Shown: positions 1 to 6,537 of the stretch, piece after piece
Layout: each line of letters starts with the position of its first letter
How positions within the stretch are numbered: position 1 is the first letter of the stretch
Source of the DNA: Dyadobacter sp.
GTDB lineage: Bacteria; Bacteroidota; Bacteroidia; Cytophagales; Spirosomataceae
Direction: 5' to 3'
Assembly (NCBI RefSeq): GCF_017744695.1
Contig: NZ_JAGIAS010000003.1
Span: 558,001-622,000, forward strand
Length of the DNA stretch: 64,000 nucleotides
Notes under the pieces: generated by a model
What the model was told of the DNA's origin: nothing
The model's input: the letters and a program-made list of their open reading frames with translations, nothing else
Databases searched by the model: none
Program-made: the position numbers and the translations under genes

Positions 1-49
1 TGGCTTCCAAAAATTGTTCCATTCTACCCGGCCACAATTTCGGCAGCTT

Positions 50-1216
50 TTACTTATTATCAATCAATCCGCGTCCGCTTTTTCTGATCACGCCTTCTTT
101 GGCCAATTTCACCGAAAGCACGTCCAGGACGCCGTTCACAAACTTACCACTTTTTGGGGTACTGTACCTTTTTGCGATCTCAATAAACTCATTAATGGTG
201 ACTTTCACCGGGATACCAGGAAAATGAATAAGTTCTGCGAGGGCTGTTTTGAGGATAATTAGGTCTACCAGGGCGATCCTTTCCAGCTCCCAGTTCTTCA
301 ACTGGTCTTCCAGATAAACATCGTACTGGTCGCTTTCTTTCACCACAATCTTGCAAAGTTCCTCCACAAATGCCCTGTCCTCTTCCCAATCCTTGGTAAG
401 CGGCGCAAGCTGGAATGTGTGTGCCAAATCGGCAGTACGCAATGTTTTGATCGCGAGGCTACGGATCAGCTCGCTGTGGTCTGCCCAGTAAAGATCGCGT
501 TGTTCGAGGTATTCTAGTGAAACCTCGTGTTTGAGGATGATCTGTCGCAGGACATGCTGGATAATCTCCTGGTCTTCCTCCGGCGTATGGGTCGCCGATT
601 TGCAATATGTTTCGTAGGTTTCGTCCTTCCGCAAACCCTCCCGGTAAATCTTCCGGATCAGGTTCATTTCGTTGCTCCAGTTGATGCCGCTGCGGATAAT
701 CTCCTCTTCCAGCGCCTTATCTTCCTGCAAAACCTTGATCACCCGGTTGGTATCCAATCCTGAATCTTTCGGGAATGGTGCTTCCGGGTCGTCGTACCTG
801 CGCTCGCGGTCGATTTTTGCCTGGTGTGATAGTTCGATCAGCATCGACAGGATCCGGATGAAATCGGCGTAAATCGTTTCCGTTTCATTCAAAACCCTTC
901 TAACGAGTTTTTCTCCATCCGTATTCGTCTGCCGGTTATATGCTTCATAGGCTGTCTGAGCCACTCTCAGCACGCGATCGGGAAGCTCTTCATCTCCGTT
1001 GGGTTTACCATTTTTAATAAACTCATCGAGTGTCATGTTCGCGAGCCGTTTCATGCCCGAAAGCTTTTTCTTGTCCTGAAACTCCATCGAGTTAAGGTCA
1101 GGAGCAAATGCCTCTTCAATCTGATCGAGTGCCAGTAAACGGTTCGCATCGGCTGTGAGCTGCCGTGCATAAAGTGCCTGAACCGCCTTGGTTCTTAGTA
1201 ATCTTCTATTCAGCAT
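50..1216 (-). CDS. nusB: Transcription antitermination/termination factor NusB, long Bacteroidota form
   Basis: NusB is an RNA-binding factor that works with NusE/S10 at boxA in processive antitermination, mainly of rRNA operons. The protein is 388 aa, whereas ordinary NusB is about 140 aa. The NusB fold is visible in the last ~130 residues (WELERIALVDLIILKTAL, then GIPVKVTINEFIEIAKRYS and KFVNGVLDVL). The first ~240 residues are a charged helical extension that I know from Bacteroidota NusB but whose role is unclear. The start opens with MLNRRLLRTKAVQALYA, the usual beginning of the family. Bases 1-49 downstream hold no gene I can identify. The gene is divergent from the ABC exporter. Confidence 0.93.
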   Translation of the reverse strand: MLNRRLLRTKAVQALYARQLTADANRLLALDQIEEAFAPDLNSMEFQDKKKLSGMKRLANMTLDEFIKNGKPNGDEELPDRVLRVAQTAYEAYNRQTNTDGEKLVRRVLNETETIYADFIRILSMLIELSHQAKIDRERRYDDPEAPFPKDSGLDTNRVIKVLQEDKALEEEIIRSGINWSNEMNLIRKIYREGLRKDETYETYCKSATHTPEEDQEIIQHVLRQIILKHEVSLEYLEQRDLYWADHSELIRSLAIKTLRTADLAHTFQLAPLTKDWEEDRAFVEELCKIVVKESDQYDVYLEDQLKNWELERIALVDLIILKTALAELIHFPGIPVKVTINEFIEIAKRYSTPKSGKFVNGVLDVLSVKLAKEGVIRKSGRGLIDNK

Positions 1217-1449
1217 ATGCCGGAATACTATTTGGATAAAAGGTACAGTAAATCAAAGAACGTGTCTGCATGTATTGCAGGGTCATTCTGTATGTAACCC
1301 TGCACAGTTGTTTTTAAAATCGACCGCAAAATTAGACTATTTTGTTCACAATCGGAAAATTGGGACGCGTCGTTTTAATTTTGCAACGTTTTGGTAAAAT
1401 AGGATGTTGGCTAGAAAGCGTCCTGCGCCATCGACAAAAATCTGAACTG

Positions 1450-3231
1450 GTGAAAGCACTAAAATCCCTTAACAAGTATTTGTGGAAATATAAATGGTAC
1501 CTCATTCTGGGTATCATTTTTACGATCATATCCAATCTTTTCGGCATTATCCCGGCCCAGCTCGTGCGTTACGCGCTCGACCTCGTGATCGAAACACTGG
1601 ACATTTATTACCTTTACAATGGCGTATCGCTGCAAAGCGATATGTATGACATTTTTGCGTTCAGCATTCTGCTCTATGGGTTTCTGATCCTACTGATGGC
1701 GCTGCTCAAAGGGATATTCCTCTTTTTGGTACGCCAAACGATCATCGTCATGTCGCGACATATCGAATTCGAGCTCAAAAACGATATTTACCAGCACTAC
1801 CAAACACTCCCCGCCGCCTTTTTCCGCCGCCACAGCACGGGCGACCTCATGGCGCGCATTTCGGAAGACGTGAGCAACGTCCGAATTTACGTCGGTCCGG
1901 CGCTCATGTACGGCATTAACCTGATTGTCCTCTTTTTCCTGGTCATTTCTTATATGATCTCCGTCAGCCCGAAACTAACGCTTTATGTGTTGCTGCCGCT
2001 GCCCGTACTCTCGGTAAGCGTGTACGTAGTCAACAGCATGATCATGAAACGCTCGCAGGAAATACAGAAGCAACTTTCGGCGCTTTCGACCTATGTGCAG
2101 GAAGCGTTTTCAGGCATACGTGTCATTAAATCCTTCGTTCAGGAAGACCGCTCTTACAGTAATTTTCAAAGGGAGGCGGAAGTTTTCAAAACCAAATCAC
2201 TGGGTCTTACCAAAGTCGATGCGTTCTTCTACCCTATGATCGTCCTTTTGATAGGATTGAGCAACATCCTGGTCATCTATGTCGGCGGTCAGGAAATTAT
2301 CAATGGCCGCCTTACTCCGGGAAATATCACCGAGTTTATATTGTATGTCAACATGCTCACCTGGCCGGTAATGGCATTGGGATGGACTACGAGCCAGATT
2401 CAGCGCGCTGCGTCCTCACAGCTGCGGATCAATGAGTTTTTGAATGAAAAAACGACCTTGGTATCCGAAACAAATCTCAGCAAATCGCTGGATGGCAAGA
2501 TTACTTTCCGTCACGTCGGCTTCGTATACCCCGACTCGGGCATTAAAGCACTGCACGATTTCAACCTGACAGTCGAAGCCGGTGAAAGTGTCGCCGTTCT
2601 CGGAACGACCGGCTCAGGCAAAAGCACCCTCGCCCATTTGCTATGCCGGCTCTACGACCCGACCGAGGGCCAGATCCTGATCGACGGCATTCCCATGAAG
2701 GACTACGACGTTCGTGGTTATCGCCGCCAGATCGGTTATGTGCCGCAAGACGTATTCCTTTTCTCCGATAGCATTGAGAACAACGTACGGTTCGGCACCG
2801 AAGACATGCCTTTTGAAAGGATAGAACAGGCTGTGAAAGACGCCGATCTTTACAACAATATCAAAGACTTCCCGCAGGGCTACGAAACCATGCTCGGAGA
2901 AAGAGGCATTACGCTCTCCGGTGGTCAAAAACAACGCCTCTCGATCGCGCGCGCCATCGCCCGCGACCCGAAAATTCTGGTCCTCGACGACTGCCTTTCC
3001 GCCGTCGATACGAACACGGAGAATATTATCCTCAACAACATGAAGCGGATCATGGACCAGCGCACCTCCGTGATCATCTCCCACCGCGTCTCGTCCGCCA
3101 AGCTTGCCGACAAAATCGTAGTTCTCGACGAAGGCCGCATTGTGGAGCAAGGCACGCATGCCGAGCTTATGGCGCTGAATGGGGCTTATAAAGAACTGTA
3201 TGAGAAACAATTGATCTCGGAAGAGGTGTAA
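1450..3231 (+). CDS. ABC exporter half-transporter (MsbA/MdlB-like), fused membrane and ATPase domains
   Basis: A full ABC exporter half: six-helix membrane domain followed by a nucleotide-binding domain. It probably exports lipids or drugs as a dimer; the substrate cannot be read from sequence. The ATPase half shows Walker A GTTGSGKST, signature LSGGQKQR, Walker B ILVLDDCLSAVD and the H-loop ISHR. The residue after the Walker B Asp is Asp instead of the catalytic Glu, as in the weak site of some heterodimeric exporters. The frame stays open from 1342, but those residues do not look like this family. A TAATTTTG box at 1376-1383 would put transcription start near 1390, so I prefer the GTG at 1450, giving a start of the type MKALKSLNKYLWKYKW. 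Confidence 0.88.
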   Translation: MKALKSLNKYLWKYKWYLILGIIFTIISNLFGIIPAQLVRYALDLVIETLDIYYLYNGVSLQSDMYDIFAFSILLYGFLILLMALLKGIFLFLVRQTIIVMSRHIEFELKNDIYQHYQTLPAAFFRRHSTGDLMARISEDVSNVRIYVGPALMYGINLIVLFFLVISYMISVSPKLTLYVLLPLPVLSVSVYVVNSMIMKRSQEIQKQLSALSTYVQEAFSGIRVIKSFVQEDRSYSNFQREAEVFKTKSLGLTKVDAFFYPMIVLLIGLSNILVIYVGGQEIINGRLTPGNITEFILYVNMLTWPVMALGWTTSQIQRAASSQLRINEFLNEKTTLVSETNLSKSLDGKITFRHVGFVYPDSGIKALHDFNLTVEAGESVAVLGTTGSGKSTLAHLLCRLYDPTEGQILIDGIPMKDYDVRGYRRQIGYVPQDVFLFSDSIENNVRFGTEDMPFERIEQAVKDADLYNNIKDFPQGYETMLGERGITLSGGQKQRLSIARAIARDPKILVLDDCLSAVDTNTENIILNNMKRIMDQRTSVIISHRVSSAKLADKIVVLDEGRIVEQGTHAELMALNGAYKELYEKQLISEEV

Positions 3232-3245
3232 AATACAACCTGCAC

Positions 3246-3275
3246 TTGAAATGCAATAGTGATAATTTAACTTTG
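3246..3275 (+). promoter_or_regulatory. Bacteroidota-type promoter for the 3306 antitoxin/toxin pair
   Basis: TTG at 3246-3248, a 19-bp spacer and TAACTTTG at 3268-3275 match the -33 TTG / -7 TAnnTTTG pattern. Transcription would begin near 3282, about 24 nt before the ATG. Confidence 0.7.
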
Positions 3276-3305
3276 AATACTCACAAATACTAAATTGATC
3301 ACACT

Positions 3306-3509
3306 ATGCACTACACAGTCACAATCGATGTTCTCGACGACAATGCGCTTGAACTTTTAAGGAAACTCGAAAACCTGAGCGTCATTCGTCTCCGCGAAAG
3401 CACTCTACAGATGAAAGACACGAGCGCCATCCGTTTTCTGAAAGGCAAAATGACCAAGCAGCCAGTGGAGGAAATTGAGCGGGAATTTAGACGATTACGC
3501 GGCAAATGA
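3306..3509 (+). CDS. Small antitoxin-like protein (partner of a decayed VapC)
   Basis: A 67-aa protein with a beta-strand start (HYTVTIDVLDDNALELLRKLE) and a basic C-terminus (EEIEREFRRLRGK). I do not recognise a named family. Its last codon overlaps the ATG of a PIN-domain fragment in an ATGA overlap, the usual antitoxin-then-toxin arrangement, and it has its own well-formed promoter. I infer that it is the antitoxin of a VapBC-like module whose toxin has been truncated. No DNA-binding fold is obvious, so it may bind only its toxin. Confidence 0.65.
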   Translation: MHYTVTIDVLDDNALELLRKLENLSVIRLRESTLQMKDTSAIRFLKGKMTKQPVEEIEREFRRLRGK

Positions 3510-3676
3510 ACCAGGCCTATCTTTGGGATACCAACATTGCCGTTTACTATCTTCAACAACAGCTCCCTCCTTACGCAGGGAAAGTAATGGATGACATTGC
3601 CGGAAATTCCCGAATCTGTTTTTCAGTCATCACCGAAATAGAATTATTCAGCTGGAAACCAGCCAATCACACATAA
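3506..3676 (+). pseudogene. Truncated VapC-type PIN-domain toxin
   Basis: This frame starts on the ATG overlapping the upstream gene's stop and encodes only 56 aa. It begins NQAYLWDTNIAVYYLQ, with the DTN of a PIN domain, and reaches SVITEIELFSW, the second conserved PIN segment with its Glu. It then runs into a stop within six codons. VapC proteins are about 130 aa, so the C-terminal half with the remaining catalytic acidic residues is missing. I did not find it in another frame before the next gene at 3748. It is most likely an inactive remnant. Confidence 0.7.
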
Positions 3677-3747
3677 CACAACAGATTTCGTAGGCATCGA
3701 AAAATTGCGTTTACTTGACCCATTCGATCCGCAATAGTTTAGCAGCG

Positions 3748-4515
3748 CTATTTAGCCAGCTTCTTCACCTCCTGCCGCAAGTCCCGCATTTCCTGATACA
3801 GGCCTTGCAAACTTATTTCCGTCTTGTCCTCTTCCAGATTGAAAGACAATTTACTGTTCACCTGCCATACTTCGCGGATCTCGTTGCGATCGATGCGGAT
3901 CGGCACATAGTCCGGATTGAGCGATATCAGGTTCACAAAAGTTGAATCTTTTTCTTTCCGGATTCTTTTGACCAGCACGCTGTCGATCGTGACAATAACA
4001 TACATATGTTTATCACTCAGCGAATCCCAGTCATCCACCGCGCGTGCCCAGATCCATTCACCCGACTGCAACGCTGGCGTCATACTATCACCATCCACCT
4101 GGAACCCCCTGAATGTCGCATTTCGGTATTCCGGCAGTGGGATTGTAAACGCGGGCAGCGCTTCGAACCACTCGGCATCGCCAATATTGTTGGGATAACC
4201 GGCCGCTGCTTTCGCACTGACGAGCACAATGTTATCATTACCCGCCTGATCGACCGTCACCACTTTCGGGTTGACGAATATTTTATCCGTATAAAGGTAC
4301 TTCTGTGAACTATCTCCAAACAACCAGAGTGGATTGATATGGTATTTTTTGAGCAATTCCTTCACCACCTGCCCGGGTATACGCGTACGCCCCCGCTCGA
4401 TGTCGGCGGTAGTTGCGCTGATACCCAGTTCTTCGGCAAATGCCGCCTGCGTCAGGTTGAGTTCCTCTCTGATCTGCTTGAAACGCCTGAATTCTTCATC
4501 AATAGCCATAAGCAT
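3748..4515 (-). CDS. LexA-like self-cleaving repressor (XRE HTH + S24 peptidase domain)
   Basis: 255 aa. Residues ~10-65 form an XRE-type helix-turn-helix (LTQAAFAEELGISATTADIERG). The C-terminal half is an S24/LexA-type latent peptidase with a likely cleavage site Ala105-Gly106 (AAAGY), nucleophile Ser144 (DGDSM) and general base Lys183 (VLVKRI). Such proteins cleave themselves on RecA filaments or a similar signal and release their operators. A short helical tail (EMRDLRQEVKKLAK) ends the protein. It is divergent from a Y-family polymerase with three operator-like palindromes between them, so I infer that it represses both itself and the polymerase. The ATG at 4509 (MAIDEEF) is an equally possible start. 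Confidence 0.88.
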   Translation of the reverse strand: MLMAIDEEFRRFKQIREELNLTQAAFAEELGISATTADIERGRTRIPGQVVKELLKKYHINPLWLFGDSSQKYLYTDKIFVNPKVVTVDQAGNDNIVLVSAKAAAGYPNNIGDAEWFEALPAFTIPLPEYRNATFRGFQVDGDSMTPALQSGEWIWARAVDDWDSLSDKHMYVIVTIDSVLVKRIRKEKDSTFVNLISLNPDYVPIRIDRNEIREVWQVNSKLSFNLEEDKTEISLQGLYQEMRDLRQEVKKLAK

Positions 4516-4567
4516 GCGTGATGATTATCGGTTGACAATGTCTTGACCCTTCAAACATACAAATATT

Positions 4568-4623
4568 TTGGAATATTTCCTTTTAAAAAATGGATATGAT
4601 CCATATATTTGGAATAAATCCAT
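4568..4623. promoter_or_regulatory. Three operator-like palindromes in the divergent repressor/polymerase promoter region
   Basis: Three similar 15-bp sites lie at 4568-4582 (TTGGAATATTTCCTT), 4590-4604 (ATGGATATGATCCAT, a perfect 6+6 inverted repeat) and 4609-4623 (TTGGAATAAATCCAT). Their centres are 22 and 19 bp apart, close to two helical turns. They sit between a minus-strand -7 box (TATGTTTG, 4559-4552) for the repressor and a plus-strand -7 box (TAATTTTG, 4623-4630) for the polymerase. This is the layout expected of an autoregulated damage-response switch. Neither -7 box has a good -33 TTG at the usual distance. Confidence 0.72.
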
Positions 4624-4648
4624 AATTTTGTAAAAACTCCAAACAGTA

Positions 4649-5878
4649 GTGGACCGTGCGATATTACATTTTGACCTGGATACCTTTTTCGTATCCGTAG
4701 AGCGCAAGCAGGACAGTCGGCTTGAAAACAAACCCATACTGGTAGGCGGCACAGGCGACCGGGGTGTGGTAGCCGCCTGTAGTTATGAAACGAGGCAATT
4801 TGGCGTGCATTCGGGCATGCCCATGAAAATGGCCCGAATGCTTTGCCCGGAGGCAACCGTCATTCGCGGAAACGGTGAAGCGTATTCCAAACAATCGAAA
4901 GAAGTGAGTGAGATCATCAGCCAGAGTGTGCCCGTGTTCGAGAAGGCGAGTATCGACGAGTTTTATGCGGATCTGTCGGGAATGGACAAATACCACAGTT
5001 GCTATGGAATGGCCAGCGAGCTCCGTCAGCGCATTATCCGTGAAACCGGCCTACCGATTTCGTTTGGGTTGGCTACCAACAAGCTGGTATCAAAGGTTGC
5101 AACCGGGGAAGCAAAGCCTAACAACCAGCTCAAAGTGGACGCCGGCACTGAAAAGATATTCCTGGCACCTATGGAAGTCCAGAAGATCCCGATGGTAGGC
5201 GAAAAAATGAACCAGACGCTGCATAACCTCGGGATCCGGTATGTGAAAACAATCCAGGAGATGCCGATGGAAATTATGGGGCAGGTTTTGGGCAAGAATG
5301 GAGTTGCGCTCTGGAATCGAGCCAACGGGCTGGATAACTCCCCTATTGTCCCCTTTCACGAGCGCAAATCGATTTCCAGCGAGCGGACTTTCGGGAAGGA
5401 TACCGGCGATGTGCGGAAGATGCGTGAGATGGTGCGGGCAATGGCGGAAATACTGGCATTTCAATTACGAACGGGAGAGAAATTAACCTCCTGTGTTTCT
5501 GTTAAAATCCGCTATTCCGATTTTAACACCTTTTCGAAACAGTTGAAAATCGCCTACACGTCCGCGGACCATGTATTGATCCCGCATATCGAACGACTTT
5601 TCGACCAGCTTTACAACCGGCGGATGATGGTCAGGTTGGTGGGGGTGAGTTTCAGCGACCTTGTGACGGGGAATTACCAGATCAATCTCTTTGACGACAC
5701 CGAAGAGCGGCTCAACCTCTATCAGGCGATGGATTATATTAAAACCAAATACGCCTATAATAAGGAAGGCGACCAGATCCTCACCTGGGCCAGCACGATG
5801 GGGATCTCGGATATCGGCGCCATGGGAAATCCATTCAACGGCGAGCCGCCCATTATTCCCGCGCATAGAAATGCGTAA
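4649..5878 (+). CDS. dinB: Y-family DNA polymerase (DinB/Pol IV-like), damage-inducible
   Basis: 409-aa translesion polymerase that copies damaged DNA with low fidelity. The palm residues are present: FDLDTFFVSVE near the N-terminus (family form DMDAFF) and SIDEFYAD with the two catalytic acids, so it is not a dead ImuB-type protein. The middle carries the little-finger region, and the C-terminus has QINLF, a good beta-clamp binding motif. The start is GTG at 4649, only ~12 nt after the likely transcription start, with the operator array directly upstream. The S24 repressor is divergent. The stop is 6 bp from the convergent higA stop. Confidence 0.9.
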   Translation: MDRAILHFDLDTFFVSVERKQDSRLENKPILVGGTGDRGVVAACSYETRQFGVHSGMPMKMARMLCPEATVIRGNGEAYSKQSKEVSEIISQSVPVFEKASIDEFYADLSGMDKYHSCYGMASELRQRIIRETGLPISFGLATNKLVSKVATGEAKPNNQLKVDAGTEKIFLAPMEVQKIPMVGEKMNQTLHNLGIRYVKTIQEMPMEIMGQVLGKNGVALWNRANGLDNSPIVPFHERKSISSERTFGKDTGDVRKMREMVRAMAEILAFQLRTGEKLTSCVSVKIRYSDFNTFSKQLKIAYTSADHVLIPHIERLFDQLYNRRMMVRLVGVSFSDLVTGNYQINLFDDTEERLNLYQAMDYIKTKYAYNKEGDQILTWASTMGISDIGAMGNPFNGEPPIIPAHRNA

Positions 5879-5884
5879 CAATAA

Positions 5885-6184
5885 TCAGGCGGCGTTGGGC
5901 TGCAAGGCTTTTATCTCATTCAATTCCTCGGAAATCAAATGTTGTCCTTCTTCAATATCATAATCGTCTTGCAAACCGAGCCAGAACTTGGGCGTCGTGC
6001 CGAAGTATTTGCTAAAACGCAATGCCGTATCAGCGGTGACACGTCTCCGCCCTTTAATGATCTCGCTGACCCGCGTCTGGGGAATACCGGTTTCCTTTGC
6101 CAATCGATAAGCGGAAATGCCCATTGGTTCAAGAAACTCCTCCATCAGGACTTCACCTGGATGAATATTATTCAGTGTTTCCAT
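5885..6184 (-). CDS. higA: HigA-family antitoxin (XRE helix-turn-helix)
   Basis: 99 aa, of the HigA/VapI type: begins METLNNIHPGEVLMEEFLEPMGIS and has an HTH (YRLAKETGIPQTRVSEIIKGRRRVTADTALR, residues ~25-58). It neutralises the HigB mRNA interferase and represses the operon. It follows higB by 6 bp, the toxin-first order typical of higBA. The pair lies antisense between dinB and the DnaE-type gene, which would otherwise form a plus-strand unit. Confidence 0.88.
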   Translation of the reverse strand: METLNNIHPGEVLMEEFLEPMGISAYRLAKETGIPQTRVSEIIKGRRRVTADTALRFSKYFGTTPKFWLGLQDDYDIEEGQHLISEELNEIKALQPNAA

Positions 6185-6190
6185 TGAAAT

Positions 6191-6472
6191 TTAATGATAA
6201 TCGACAATTCTAACCTCAGCAGCATTACCATCTAACCACTTGAACACAATCCGCCATTGATCATTGATACGTATGCTGTAAAACTCTTTCAGGTTTCCGG
6301 AGAGCTTTTCCAGCCTGTTCGATGGCGGAATGCGTAAATCCGCAAGATTTTGTGAGTTATGAAGCATTCTTAGCTTTCGTCTCCCCACTTGCTGGATTTC
6401 CAATGGCGACTTTCCGACCCGCTCGCCGAGCCATATTTTTTCGGTTTCCTTTGAAGAAAAGCTTACGATCAT
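6191..6472 (-). CDS. higB: HigB-family toxin (RelE-like mRNA interferase)
   Basis: 93 aa, of the RelE/HigB superfamily, which cleaves mRNA on translating ribosomes. Family features are the central RRKLRMLHNSQNLADLRIPPSNRLEKL and the C-terminal strands SIRINDQWRIVFKW followed by VRIVDYH. Arginine and histidine residues expected for RNA cleavage are present. The start is 23 nt from the predicted transcription start. The toxin looks intact. Confidence 0.87.
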   Translation of the reverse strand: MIVSFSSKETEKIWLGERVGKSPLEIQQVGRRKLRMLHNSQNLADLRIPPSNRLEKLSGNLKEFYSIRINDQWRIVFKWLDGNAAEVRIVDYH

Positions 6473-6501
6473 TGCAGGCTGCCGACTCGCGTTAGTAACG
6501 C

Positions 6502-6532
6502 CAAAAGTAAGTACTCAGTTCCGTTTTTCAAA
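6502..6532 (-). promoter_or_regulatory. Promoter of higBA
   Basis: On the minus strand TTTG (6532-6529), a 19-bp spacer and TACTTTTG (6509-6502) match the Bacteroidota consensus. The -33 box ends 6 bp before the ATG of the divergent polymerase gene at 6538, so factors bound here could affect both directions. I see no comparable plus-strand promoter for that gene. Confidence 0.65.
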
Positions 6533-6537
6533 TACTC

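Noticed and set aside
1..49. Gene at the left window edge
   Set aside because: Too short to judge. No convincing coding sequence or motif is visible before the nusB stop.
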